From Mucilaginibacter ginkgonis (GTDB lineage: Bacteria; Bacteroidota; Bacteroidia; Sphingobacteriales; Sphingobacteriaceae): a stretch of 64,000 nt of DNA. How positions within the stretch are numbered: the stretch's first letter is position 1; each line of letters opens with the position of its first letter. The notes under the pieces were generated by a model that made no database searches, had not been told where the DNA came from, and saw only the letters and a program-made list of their open reading frames with translations. The translations under genes and the position numbers were made by a program. Shown piece by piece: positions 10,401-18,671 of this stretch. The stretch lies in contig NZ_CP066775.1 of the NCBI RefSeq assembly GCF_009754905.2, positions 62,001 to 126,000 of the forward strand, given 5' to 3'.

Positions 10401-10781
10401 CGTTACCGTGACGTCAACAATCCCGGTAATGGTACCTCTTTATATCGTGCATCTCGTGGCGGTACGCAAAGCAACAGTACCCGCTTATCTACGGTTTATT
10501 TGCAAAGCGGGTCTTTCTTACGTTGTACAAACCTAACGCTGGGTTACAGCATCCCAACCTTATTAAAAACAAGTCTCGGAATCAGCAATGCGCGCATTTT
10601 TGCCAGCGTAGTTAATGTTTTTACTATCACCAAATACAAAGGCTATAACCCTGAGGTAGATTACAACTATTCGAGCGGCGCATCAAACAGCACCCAACCG
10701 GCCAACCTGGCGCCTGGTATCGACTATGGCGTGTATCCGTTAGTACGGTCATATAACCTTGGTATAAATGTTACCTTTTAA
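7491..10781 (+). CDS. SusC/RagA-family TonB-linked outer membrane transporter
   Basis: 1096 residues. A signal peptide (to about residue 34) is followed by a carboxypeptidase-regulatory-like domain (VTGTVTDENNQPLPGVTVRV, about 46-125), a TonB plug (DVTGAISSVKASEL, then VRGIGSFNASSDPLYVIDGY, about 135-250) and a long beta-barrel ending in an aromatic-rich strand (NLGINVTF). It imports a bound substrate across the outer membrane using TonB energy. The SusD partner begins 18 bases downstream. No glycoside hydrolase lies in this unit; the nearest enzyme is the phosphoesterase upstream, so the substrate need not be a glycan. Confidence 0.95.
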   Translation: MNKKITHDLLKTFYSSILLFSFLIIALPFTARSADKTLNKIDAPVTVTGTVTDENNQPLPGVTVRVKNTSSGTATNNNGKYSIQAEESSTLVFSFVGYNMQEVKLNGLTLVNVSLKPSANVLNEVVAIGYQTVRKSDVTGAISSVKASELNLSAPTLGQALVGKVAGMQISQTDGAPYQGTKIRVRGIGSFNASSDPLYVIDGYPAGNDVFINPDDIETIDILKDAASAAIYGSRASGGVVIITTKRGKEGKGKFEYDVQTGVNQLAHKVKLLDADGFAQLVIDGRNNTYHDLWVNSGKTWNDAMYSDLNATRIANVGNAASVSIPTDIYNFSSQSLIHQTINTDWQNELYHNAFFQKHNLSFSGASKDIRYYVSGAYQNQDGIIRSSGQERYNFRTNVDGDVSKRLHVGVNLSYTQNYNREIQEGRFDHGPILGALIYMPYFPAYNADGSLATNAAAAQSATYGYQSIENPVALAERTKITRKGYRSTYNANAVYKIWDGLSAKVNLGTQTYNEKYDYYLPTSLSSGAFPPGSVQSIAAATATAQTISQLDQLGEFTLNYNKQFGKHHIDALAGYTAQKTSSDLISVTAKGFQNDNIPEITAKGADPSLFTLNSNTGKSVYTLLSYLGRVNYNFDNKYFLTGSFRADGSSRFGPKNKYGYFPSVAAGWNISQEPFYNNLLGEQSTLKLRASWGLSGNYNIGNYNTQQTLANPTGVVFGNNTIVTATYPAGIKDEALSWESTSQYNFGTDIGLLKGRLNIILNYYLSYSYNLLYNQPISAISGSTTILTNLRDSRIRNTGIDLQLDGKVIRSQDFNLGLSGNISVNRNKVVKLAANNTIIINGAERSYLTSITQEGQPVGMFYGLKVGGHVTADNLGKVAPSASSTNPLKIGDIYFVDTNGDGVVNDADKTVIGTPYPKFTYGFALNTNYKKVDFSASFNGSYGNQVLDGQDYYLYNGEGSGNQYADVADRYRDVNNPGNGTSLYRASRGGTQSNSTRLSTVYLQSGSFLRCTNLTLGYSIPTLLKTSLGISNARIFASVVNVFTITKYKGYNPEVDYNYSSGASNSTQPANLAPGIDYGVYPLVRSYNLGINVTF

Positions 10782-10799
10782 TCATTTAGAAAAACTACA

Positions 10800-12335
10800 A
10801 TGAAAAAGAAATTCATAACCATTATAAGTCTTGCAGTATTGCTGTTAATTGGTACTGCCTGTAAAAAAAGTTTCCTTGAACAAAGTGACCCTAACAATAT
10901 TTCTATTGCCGCTAACTTTCAATCTTCAAATGATATTTTGCTTGCGGTAAACGGTATTTATCAATCGTTACGAAGCGGCAATAATATTGGAGAAGACAGT
11001 GGCCTTTGGACGGATGAAAGATCTGACGATACCGGCCGTAACGACAATCAGTCTAATGCCGGAGAGCCTTTTCAGTTCAACAACTTTTCGTTGATACCGA
11101 GCAATACCTATCTTAAATCACATTGGGTTTCTTTATACGGAACTATTACCCGCGCCAACGTGGTGCTGTCCAATATTGACAATGTACCCTTTAGTGATCC
11201 TAACCTTAAATTGCAATATGCGGCAGAAGCTAAGTTTTTGCGTGCATTGATGTATTTTCATTTGGTAAGATTATGGGGAGACGTGCCATTAGTTACAAAA
11301 CAGCTAAGCTCTACAGAAGTAGGCGCCTATACATTCAGGGAAAAACAAGCCACAGTTTATAGCCAGATAGTTGCTGACCTTACTGACGTGATAAACAGCA
11401 GCCCTTTACCTAATTTGCAATCAGGCGGAAATATCGGCCGCGCTTCTAAGGCTGCTGCCAATGCTCTGCTGGGACAGGTGTATCTTACAATGGCCACCAC
11501 CCAAGACCAGGCAAACCGTACTGCAAACCTGAATAATGCAAAAACCTATTTGATGAATGCTTATAACATGCGGACGTTTGGCGCATTAAGCAGCATTCCA
11601 TACACGGATGTTTTTGATGTAAATAAAAAATCTACCTGTCCTGAACTGATCTTCCAGATAGTAAATAAGCAGGGAGATGTCACTTACAGTTCTGATATAG
11701 CGGCCAACAACCAGGCAAAGGGGGAGACGATTAATTCTCTAAAAGCATCTTCAGGCGTTGGTGGTAATGTGACTCATGATCTGATAAATGAATATGAAGC
11801 TAATGATCCGCGAATGGGATTCTCTGTAAAATTTGCGAATGATCCGATCGTTAAAGACTGGTTTATCACAAAATTCAGGGATGCAAGCTCGGCTGCAAGT
11901 AATCTGGGTTATGGGGGTAATGACTGGAACCTGATCCGTTATGCAGACGTAATATTGATGCTGGCCGAGGTCAACATGTATCTTGGTGACAACACAACTG
12001 CAATATCTTATTTAGACCAGGTACGTGTGCGTGCAGGCATGCCAACTTATGCGGTATCTCTTACCAATAGTACTTATGCAACAAAGTTTCCAACCCTGAA
12101 GCTTGCTATACTGCATGAACGCCGTGTGGAACTGGCATTTGAACATCATCGCTGGTTTGACTTGTTGAGAACATTCACGACAGATGAGTTGGTTTCTTAT
12201 CTAAGAGCTAAACCGCAGGCAGACTTTGGTGCTGCACAGCTTTCAAACGTGACCACGAAGGATCGTTATTATCCGATACCGTTTGACGAATACAAACTTG
12301 ATCCGGTAAAAATGTATCAAAACCCGGGTTACTAA
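10800..12335 (+). CDS. SusD/RagB-family nutrient-binding outer membrane lipoprotein
   Basis: 511 residues with a lipoprotein signal ending at LIGTAC, so it is anchored at the cell surface. TPR-like helices carry typical SusD segments (FLRALMYFHLVRLWGDVPLV, then RYADVILMLAEVNMYLG) and the C-terminal pattern ILHERRVELAFEHHRWFDLL. It caps the SusC barrel and captures substrate. It is the last gene of the unit and is followed at once by a strong hairpin terminator. Confidence 0.95.
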   Translation: MKKKFITIISLAVLLLIGTACKKSFLEQSDPNNISIAANFQSSNDILLAVNGIYQSLRSGNNIGEDSGLWTDERSDDTGRNDNQSNAGEPFQFNNFSLIPSNTYLKSHWVSLYGTITRANVVLSNIDNVPFSDPNLKLQYAAEAKFLRALMYFHLVRLWGDVPLVTKQLSSTEVGAYTFREKQATVYSQIVADLTDVINSSPLPNLQSGGNIGRASKAAANALLGQVYLTMATTQDQANRTANLNNAKTYLMNAYNMRTFGALSSIPYTDVFDVNKKSTCPELIFQIVNKQGDVTYSSDIAANNQAKGETINSLKASSGVGGNVTHDLINEYEANDPRMGFSVKFANDPIVKDWFITKFRDASSAASNLGYGGNDWNLIRYADVILMLAEVNMYLGDNTTAISYLDQVRVRAGMPTYAVSLTNSTYATKFPTLKLAILHERRVELAFEHHRWFDLLRTFTTDELVSYLRAKPQADFGAAQLSNVTTKDRYYPIPFDEYKLDPVKMYQNPGY

Positions 12336-12340
12336 CCGTA

Positions 12341-12378
12341 AGCAAAAAAGGAGAAATTTATGTTTCTCCTTTTTTGCT
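12341..12378 (+). terminator. Intrinsic terminator of the first SusC/SusD operon
   Basis: A perfect 16-base inverted repeat (AGCAAAAAAGGAGAAA and its complement) surrounds a six-base loop and is followed by a T-rich stretch, five bases after the SusD stop. Confidence 0.9.
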
Positions 12379-12580
12379 TTTTCTATAGCGGCTTATATCT
12401 TTTTAAAAGAAATTACAGTACAAGAGATCAGGTCAATAAATTTACTCACTTCTTAAACTCTTTACAGGTTGCCACTGCTGCACTTAAATGCTTGAAAAGT
12501 ATTTTAATTTTGTAATAGTATTGAAAGTTCTATACTTCAGAAGTCGTTACTTTCAATAATTATCACTCTTACAAACCATC

Positions 12581-12998
12581 ATGGGAAAATCAAACAACTG
12601 GCATGAAGATTACCACAACTCAAGAGGCTACGGTCAAAAACTGGCAGACGGTGTTGCCAATGGAATGGGGTCCTGGAAATTTATTATTGCACAAACAGTA
12701 ATTGTACTGTTGTGGATAGGCTGAAATGTAATTGCATTGTAAAACATTGGGACCCTTATCCCTATAGACTTCTTAACTTATTATTTTCAACCCAAGCAGC
12801 TTATGCCGCTCCTATAATCATGACATGATGGCTCAAAATAGACAAGGTGAGCGTGACAGGGCACAGGCGACGAGTGATTACGAAACCAACCTAGGGGCTA
12901 AGAAAGAAATTGAAGAGCTAATGGAACGCCTTAACAACATCGAACTTCAAAAGCTGGACAAAATAATTACCCTTCTTGAAAATATGAACCAGGATTGA
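12581..12998 (+). pseudogene. Inactivated DUF1003 membrane protein copy
   Basis: The translated segments match the intact DUF1003 gene at 25493-25897: WHEDYHNSRGYGQKLADGVA, NGMGSWKFIIAQTVIV, STQAAYAAPII and AKKEIEELMERLNNIELQKL. It is broken by a TGA after LLWIG, a lost base near KHWDPYP, and a five-base insertion just after APIIM. The ends are well preserved, so inactivation seems fairly recent. Confidence 0.9.
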
Positions 12999-13089
12999 GG
13001 TTCTAGCTACGTTGTTAGCGCAATGTGCAATCACTGTTAACAAACAAAGTCCCAACAATTGCCTTTAACTGAAAGACAAACACATCATC

Positions 13090-14217
13090 ATGAATAAGCA
13101 ATATCAGGGAAGTGAAACCAGTACGGAAATCGAAAATGTTTCTAAATCAACTCAAGGTTCATTCCCCGGCTTAATTATTCGTGAGAAAGAACCTGCCAAC
13201 TACGAGTATCCATTTCCGATGCTTGATGATTTTATAACACCCGATAACCAATTCTTCGTTCGAACTCACTTCCCGGTACCAGACATTAGTTCTAAAGATT
13301 GGAAACTGACCATAACTGGTGAAATAGAGAACGAGTTTAGTATCAACTATCATGAGTTAAAAATGCTGCCATCTAAAACAGTTGTAGCAACTTTGGAATG
13401 TGCAGGCAACGGAAGGGCTAATATGGTCCCGAAGATGAAAGGTTTGTTATGGGAACAGGGCGCGGTTGGTAATGCTAAGTGGACAGGCGTGCCGCTTTCT
13501 GTACTTCTAAAAAAGGCAGGAATCAAAAGCGATGCCGTTGAAGTAATTTTAGAAGGGGCAGACAAAGGTGCGATAACTGAAGAACCGAAGTCACCAGGCG
13601 AGATCCATTTCGCAAGGAGTCTTACCTTAACTAAAGCACTTCAGGAGGAAGTATTGATAGCCTATCAAATGAACGGTAAAGACTTGACACCTATTCATGG
13701 ATATCCGGTAAGAGCAATTGTCCCGGGGTGGTATGGAATGGCATCTGTTAAATGGCTCATAAAGATCATCGTCGTAAACAAACCTTTTGATGGATACTGG
13801 CAGACGTTAGAATATGCTTATTGGTCACGTCCGGACGGGCATCCATCACTTAAACCCGTTTCTGAAGTGCAAGTGAAAGCACAAATTGCACGGCCTGCAC
13901 TAAGCGAGCTTATTGAAAAAGGGACGACTTACACGATAACTGGAGCCGCATGGAGTGGTGAGAAAGCTATTGAAAAAGTAGAAATTAGCATAAACGAGGG
14001 AAAGAGCTGGGAGGTCGTAGACCTGACATCGCAACCGATGCCACACTCATGGGTATTATGGGAATATAACTGGCAAGTTCCAATCAAACAATCGAAATAC
14101 AAATTAATGGTTAAGGCGACTGATTGTGCAGGTAATACTCAACCTAGTGAGCATGATGCTGACCGCAGAACTTACATGATAAATAAAATAATAAAACATG
14201 AGGTAGAGGTACAATGA
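13090..14217 (+). CDS. Sulfite-oxidase-like molybdopterin enzyme
   Basis: 375 residues. The molybdopterin-binding oxidoreductase fold (about 40-250) contains Cys104 in ATLECAGNGR, the cysteine that ligates molybdenum in the sulfite oxidase family, and HGYPVRAIVPGWYGMASVKW. A Mo-cofactor dimerisation, Ig-like domain follows (about 260-365, AAWSGEKAIEKVEISINEGK). No heme domain or evident signal peptide is present, so it may be cytoplasmic, or exported by a route not visible here. Sulfite is the family substrate, but it is not certain for such bacterial homologues. No cofactor-synthesis genes are nearby. Confidence 0.87.
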   Translation: MNKQYQGSETSTEIENVSKSTQGSFPGLIIREKEPANYEYPFPMLDDFITPDNQFFVRTHFPVPDISSKDWKLTITGEIENEFSINYHELKMLPSKTVVATLECAGNGRANMVPKMKGLLWEQGAVGNAKWTGVPLSVLLKKAGIKSDAVEVILEGADKGAITEEPKSPGEIHFARSLTLTKALQEEVLIAYQMNGKDLTPIHGYPVRAIVPGWYGMASVKWLIKIIVVNKPFDGYWQTLEYAYWSRPDGHPSLKPVSEVQVKAQIARPALSELIEKGTTYTITGAAWSGEKAIEKVEISINEGKSWEVVDLTSQPMPHSWVLWEYNWQVPIKQSKYKLMVKATDCAGNTQPSEHDADRRTYMINKIIKHEVEVQ

Positions 14218-14263
14218 TTATTTAGTCAGACTATAAAACTTTTTATTAAAAACTTGATATAAA

Positions 14264-14329
14264 GCTGATAAAGCGGCAGGCAAGGTGCAAGATGCAGTTG
14301 GAAGCGTCAAAGATGCCCTAAAAGAATAA
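14264..14329 (+). pseudogene. CsbD-like stress protein remnant (C-terminal 21 codons)
   Basis: The open frame ADKAAGKVQDAVGSVKDALK ends in Glu and a stop. It matches the C-terminal repeat of CsbD-family general stress proteins. No start codon or first half is visible; upstream the frame meets stops. A good terminator follows immediately, as expected for the 3' end of a former gene. Confidence 0.65.
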
Positions 14330-14330
14330 T

Positions 14331-14366
14331 AAAAGATAAAAGCCCTGCAAAGGGCTTTTATCTTTT
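14331..14366 (+). terminator. Strong hairpin terminator
   Basis: A perfect 15-base inverted repeat (AAAAGATAAAAGCCC and its complement) flanks a six-base loop, with T residues on the distal arm. It may serve both the CsbD remnant or sulfite-oxidase transcript and, on the other strand, the TlpA-like gene. Confidence 0.85.
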
Positions 14367-14423
14367 GACGTTAACCAATAAGTAAGGCTTTTACAGGCAA
14401 ACCACCTAAGACGGTGTGCAGTT

Positions 14424-15620
14424 CTAAAGGGCTGCCTGTTTATATAAAACGAGCATATTGATCTCTTGCTCTTCTTTGGTTAATCCCAGTCCCATAGTCG
14501 ACAAAATATCTAAAATACTCTGTGGGTCTTCTGGTTGAAAGGTGAATTTAATATCGAGCTTTTCTATATTTCCAGTTTTGTCAACTACTAGTTTTCCAAT
14601 TCCATAATCCTGTAGAAACTCTGCAAATTCTTTCATTGTGATACAGTCCTGATCAATGTTACCGTGACCGGCGCTGTAAGTACGTTTTCCGGTTTGATTT
14701 CTTTTGATCTCATTAAATTTATTCTGGTCGGTAATTTTTAAAACCTGCACATCTTTTAATATTGTTTCTTCTTTGGCTTGAATGTCAAAACGCTTAGCGA
14801 GTTCTTGCTGTAAAGCGGGCCGGAGCTGATCAGGGTTTTCTACAATTAAATCCAGACAGTATACGGGCGCATTCTTAGCAGGTTTAGTTTGATCTATTGT
14901 TCGACTATATGGATAATCATTGTAAGCCAATCGGTATAAAGTGCTTAATGACAAATTTAGGCAGGTGATTCTGCGGCCTTTAAAAATTGAATCAGTTAAC
15001 CACGTCGTACTAAGTCCTGGCGCACCGTTAATTTCTCCTTCCATCATAAAGCGATGTCTTACTGTATCAGCAGCATAGAAATTCTGTTTAATAAGTTCTT
15101 CGTGACTTAAAAGATTATCTTTTTTTTCAGAAATGTGTACAACGTTTTTGTTCAGTACACTGTCAATGACGTGTTCAGTTATATTTTCCGGGAGGGTTAC
15201 GGCTGCAAGCCTGCCATCCGACGAGATTAATACAGAATGGGGAATGAGCCGGTGGGGAAATACTTTTCCTATCTCTCTGGTGGTGTCAACGGCAAACCAA
15301 AAATTCGCAGGCCTCAATTTGATATACAGACCGGTGCGTTTCAGGCTTTCGTCGTTGACAGCAATAATCTGCAAACTTTTGGGGTACTTTGCCTGTAAAG
15401 CCTGAAGATGTGGCATTGCCTCAAGACACGAACCGCACCAGGTTGCCCAAAAATCAATTAATACAACTTTGCCTTTCAGCTGACTAAGATTCGCCGACTT
15501 TACTTTCGCATTTAAAACAGTTGCAAAATTAATGTCAGGAACCAAATCCCCCTGTTTTACTTGTGCTAAAGCTGTAAGCCCTGGGGCCAATAGGACCAAT
15601 AGAATTAATAACTTTTTCAT
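14424..15620 (-). CDS. TlpA-like thioredoxin fused to a DUF3738 domain
   Basis: 398 residues from the ATG at 15620; the longer frame lacks a good N-terminus. A signal peptide ends near LTALAQ. A periplasmic TlpA/ResA-type thioredoxin fold follows, with the active site WCGSC (Cys62 and Cys65) and the strand KVVLIDFWAT. The C-terminal half (about 195-395) resembles the TIGR03435/DUF3738 family (ITCLNLSLSTLYRLAYNDY). It likely reduces or isomerises envelope disulfides. It is divergent from the histidine kinase gene, and the 10-bp repeat array between them suggests control by that two-component pair. Confidence 0.85.
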   Translation of the reverse strand: MKKLLILLVLLAPGLTALAQVKQGDLVPDINFATVLNAKVKSANLSQLKGKVVLIDFWATWCGSCLEAMPHLQALQAKYPKSLQIIAVNDESLKRTGLYIKLRPANFWFAVDTTREIGKVFPHRLIPHSVLISSDGRLAAVTLPENITEHVIDSVLNKNVVHISEKKDNLLSHEELIKQNFYAADTVRHRFMMEGEINGAPGLSTTWLTDSIFKGRRITCLNLSLSTLYRLAYNDYPYSRTIDQTKPAKNAPVYCLDLIVENPDQLRPALQQELAKRFDIQAKEETILKDVQVLKITDQNKFNEIKRNQTGKRTYSAGHGNIDQDCITMKEFAEFLQDYGIGKLVVDKTGNIEKLDIKFTFQPEDPQSILDILSTMGLGLTKEEQEINMLVLYKQAAL

Positions 15621-15660
15621 GGAATTTTTTTCAAAAGTATAGCTGGCGAACATGGCATTC

Positions 15661-15700
15661 AGTTAACCTGTGTTAACCTAAGTTAATTAGTGTTAACGTC
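15661..15700. promoter_or_regulatory. Tandem 10-bp TTAA operator array
   Basis: Four consecutive 10-mers AGTTAACCTG, TGTTAACCTA, AGTTAATTAG and TGTTAACGTC keep GTTAA in exact 10-base register; a fifth TTAAC occurs near 15712. The array lies between the divergent TlpA-DUF3738 and sensor kinase genes. Helically phased direct repeats are typical of OmpR-family regulators binding head to tail, and the regulator is encoded just downstream. Confidence 0.7.
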
Positions 15701-15738
15701 ATACGATTGTATTAACCCTAATTGTAATTTTACAATAA

Positions 15739-17205
15739 ATGAAAAGGCCGCTTTTAATTATACTGATCCTGATGTCGCTATCTGTTGCAGGTATCTTAGG
15801 CTTACAGTTATATTGGAACTATCAGAATTATAAAACTACGGTCAGGAATTTTGACCATGATATTAATGAGGCATTGGTCAGCGCTGTTGCGCGAGAAACT
15901 AATCATAGGCAGGATCAGATCGTTGAACGGTTTAAAGGATGGATGAAGGATACTGCTCTCATTACAGTTACTGCCGATCACAATAACCGGGACAGCATGA
16001 CTGTTTTTTACACCCAGGATGCTCATCCTAAATTTGAAGAAGATAAAAAGAGGAAATTTCAGTTCGGTCTTAATGACTTTAAGCAAAGATTAGATCATAT
16101 TACCCCTGGAGCTAAGAATTCTCTTATTAACCACTTCGCACAAAAAATTGTAAAACGGGATTTACAGCAAGGGTTTGTTTACAGCTATACGCAGATGCTG
16201 GGGGATAGCCTGGGAAAGGTTTTTAATGACAGTAAAGTAGATCTGAATGTCCTTGCTGTTTTTTTAAAGCAGGAATTATCAAAAGAGAATATCAATACTG
16301 CATTCTTATTGAATCCTTCAAAATCAAAAGGTTTATACTTCACCAAACCTGTCAATACAAATTTTAGGAAGCCGTATAAGAACGATTCCGTTTATGCCGG
16401 TTTTGAAAATCCAAACGTTTACTTTTTCAAAGAAATGAAATGGGTCATTATAAGCTCTTTTTTATTAGTGGTGATAACTATCAGCTGTTTTATTTACACA
16501 GCTAAGGTTTTGTTATCGCAACAAAAATTGGCAGCGTTAAAAGAAGATTTTGTAAATAACATAACTCATGAGTTGAACACACCTATATCATCTATAAAAA
16601 TAACAGCTGAGGCCTTAAAGACATTTTCCTACGAGCCGGGATTACAAGCGGAATATCTCGATATCATCACCTATCAGGCTGACAAGCTGAACGGATTGAC
16701 CAATCAAATTTTGGGTGTGAACAGAATGGCTTTTCAAAACATAATTTCAAATGAAATTAACCTGATTAAGATAATTGTTGAAGCTATAACCGACCTGAAG
16801 CCGCAAACCGAAGATCGGAACGCGTTGATCAACTTTCACCCTCCCGAAAATGATATAAATATAATTGGAGAGCGTTCAGGTTTATTAAATGTACTGATCA
16901 ATTTATTGGATAATGCGTTAAAGTATTCTAAAGATCGCCCGTTTATTACGATTGAAGTTTCGAAAACAAATTCTTTAGCTGTGATCACTGTTGCAGACAA
17001 CGGAATTGGGATTCCGCAAGAATACCAAAAGAAAGTTTTCGATAAATTCTTTAGGGTCCCCCACGGAAATGTGCATGATGTTAAGGGTTTCGGGTTGGGG
17101 CTCGACTATGTAAGAAAGATCATTAATCAGCATAATGGTAAAATTTTTATCACCGATAATGATCCGACCGGAAGTATTTTCACGATTAATTTGCCACTCT
17201 TATAA
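15739..17205 (+). CDS. Membrane sensor histidine kinase
   Basis: 488 residues. TM1 is near residues 5-25 (LLIILILMSLSVAGILGLQL), a periplasmic domain spans about 28-230 and TM2 is near 236-256. HisKA carries the phospho-acceptor His277 in NNITHELNTPISSI. The HATPase domain shows the N box (LINLLDNALKYS), G1 (VADNGIGIP) and G2 (GFGLGLDYV). Its stop overlaps the start of the response regulator by one base (TAATG), so they form a translationally coupled pair. Confidence 0.95.
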   Translation: MKRPLLIILILMSLSVAGILGLQLYWNYQNYKTTVRNFDHDINEALVSAVARETNHRQDQIVERFKGWMKDTALITVTADHNNRDSMTVFYTQDAHPKFEEDKKRKFQFGLNDFKQRLDHITPGAKNSLINHFAQKIVKRDLQQGFVYSYTQMLGDSLGKVFNDSKVDLNVLAVFLKQELSKENINTAFLLNPSKSKGLYFTKPVNTNFRKPYKNDSVYAGFENPNVYFFKEMKWVIISSFLLVVITISCFIYTAKVLLSQQKLAALKEDFVNNITHELNTPISSIKITAEALKTFSYEPGLQAEYLDIITYQADKLNGLTNQILGVNRMAFQNIISNEINLIKIIVEAITDLKPQTEDRNALINFHPPENDINIIGERSGLLNVLINLLDNALKYSKDRPFITIEVSKTNSLAVITVADNGIGIPQEYQKKVFDKFFRVPHGNVHDVKGFGLGLDYVRKIINQHNGKIFITDNDPTGSIFTINLPLL

Positions 17206-17888
17206 TGCAAAAAGTAAACCTGCTTCTGGTTGAGGATGAACCGTTTTTAGCAAAAGTAACAAAGGAGAGTCTCGAACAATTAAACTACAGCGTGGTTCAT
17301 GCTACAGACGGGAAAAAGGCATTTAGCATTTTTCAAAACCAGTTGTTTAATCTTTGCATCATAGATGTAATGCTACCTCAAACCGACGGCTTTACCCTGG
17401 TCAAACAAATACGTGCGTTGGGTTCTCAAGTGCCTATTTTATTCCTTACTTCACGTGTGGCCACAAAAGATGTGATAGAAGGTTATCAAAGTGGTGGAAA
17501 TGATTACCTAAAAAAGCCATTCAGCTTAGAGGAGCTATATCTGCGTATTGCTGAGCTTATCAAGAGATTCGATTCCAAGGTCATTACAAAAGAGGAAATA
17601 TTGATGATTGGCCGATATCATTTTGTTGCGAGCAAGCAAACACTTCAAAATGGAACTGATCTGGTCAGATTGTCTCACAGGGAAACCCAATTACTCAAAT
17701 TGCTTTACGAACACAAGAATGCCCTATTGGAAAGAAAACAAGCACTAATTACATTATGGGGAGATGACAGCTTTTTCAACACCCGTACTATGGACGTTTT
17801 CATTACCAAACTCAGAAAACATCTGTCGTCGGATCGTGATGTAGAAATACTAAATGTCAGAGGTATTGGTTACAAACTGATCTGCTAA
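17205..17888 (+). CDS. OmpR/PhoB-family response regulator
   Basis: 227 residues: a receiver domain (phospho-acceptor Asp54 in CIIDVMLP, Lys in YLKKPFS) and a winged-helix DNA-binding domain (about 130-227, SHRETQLLKLLYEHKNALL, ending with NVRGIGYKL). It is partnered with the kinase it overlaps. The helically spaced TTAA repeats upstream of the pair are its probable binding site, which would make the circuit autoregulated and would include the TlpA-DUF3738 gene. Confidence 0.95.
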   Translation: MQKVNLLLVEDEPFLAKVTKESLEQLNYSVVHATDGKKAFSIFQNQLFNLCIIDVMLPQTDGFTLVKQIRALGSQVPILFLTSRVATKDVIEGYQSGGNDYLKKPFSLEELYLRIAELIKRFDSKVITKEEILMIGRYHFVASKQTLQNGTDLVRLSHRETQLLKLLYEHKNALLERKQALITLWGDDSFFNTRTMDVFITKLRKHLSSDRDVEILNVRGIGYKLIC

Positions 17889-18120
17889 ATCAAGGGACAA
17901 AATGCTATCGATCTGTATTTAAAAGATATCCAATTTTCTCTCCCTGGCAATAATCAAGGTAAAGCCTGGTACGGCCTTTAACCAGTTGTTTTGATCTCAA
18001 CGTTATCTTCATGCTGTTTAATATTTGCATGAAGTTGTTGAATATCTAATAGCTTACCGGAATTCTCGACACACTATTCCATTCTTTACGCTTAAGCAGC
18101 AAAAGTGTGAATAGGTTAAA
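17889..18120. other. Intergenic stretch with a possible short gene remnant
   Basis: A minus-strand frame ending at 17978 reads SGKLLDIQQLHANIKQHEDN before its stop. It looks protein-like but is too short to assign. Nothing else is supported. Confidence 0.25.
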
Positions 18121-18467
18121 CCATCAAGGGTGGGTGTTTTCAAAATGCTCCTAAGGCGCATCCATTTATATACCCTTTATGGATAAAGCTATGATGGCTT
18201 ACTTTGCGCAAGTGTTAAGAATGGTTTTAGAATTTATAGGGGTAAGAAGGTGTAATTGAGGAACGAGATTATTCCTGACCGTCTAACGACGCTTTCAATG
18301 CAATGAAACCCAGTATGCTCGCACGTGGTACAATGCAAACTGAATGACGCAGGGCATTTTCAAGCAAATTCGTTATTGTTGAAAACATTCTGTCTACCCG
18401 TGTATCTAAAAAAGAAAAATGCTATCAATCAGCTAATAGAATCGATTGTAAATCAAATTCAATAATT
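18121..18467 (+). repeat. Copy 2 of the sigma-module leader, with the sigma and membrane genes deleted
   Basis: About 320 bases match 1899-2210, then the sequence jumps directly to the equivalent of 3224-3260, just before the small membrane protein gene. About 1.0 kb carrying the ECF sigma and membrane protein genes is therefore absent here. The junction lies near 18440, around CAGCTAATAGAATC. Confidence 0.85.
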
Positions 18468-18671
18468 ATGAGACATCAAAAATTTAGCAAACCAGCTTTA
18501 GCTTTTTTAATTGCAGGACTCCTTTTGATCACGCTTACACCCTTGGTTGGCAGACATTTTCACCTTCCTGATTTTGCAATTGGTTGTCTGAACGGTCTGG
18601 GATTAGCGTGCGAGGCGATATCATTAGGCATTATGCAAAAAAACAGAAAAAGAAAATGTCAAATTTTGTAG
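18468..18671 (+). CDS. Small conserved membrane protein (67 aa), copy 2
   Basis: The same length as, and 60 of 67 residues identical to, the protein at 3261-3464. Changes are L9P, S15I, T38I, F40C, R58K, E59N and V66I. It keeps both hydrophobic segments and the basic tail although its sigma factor and membrane neighbours have been lost. It now sits directly behind the sigma leader, so it could be expressed from that promoter. Confidence 0.6.
   Translation: MRHQKFSKPALAFLIAGLLLITLTPLVGRHFHLPDFAIGCLNGLGLACEAISLGIMQKNRKRKCQIL

Noticed and set aside
15621..15653. Longer start of the TlpA-like gene
   Set aside because: The signal peptide begins at the internal ATG.
17978..18063. Short minus-strand frame SGKLLDIQQLHANIKQHEDN
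   Set aside because: Protein-like but too short to name; mentioned only in the intergenic note.
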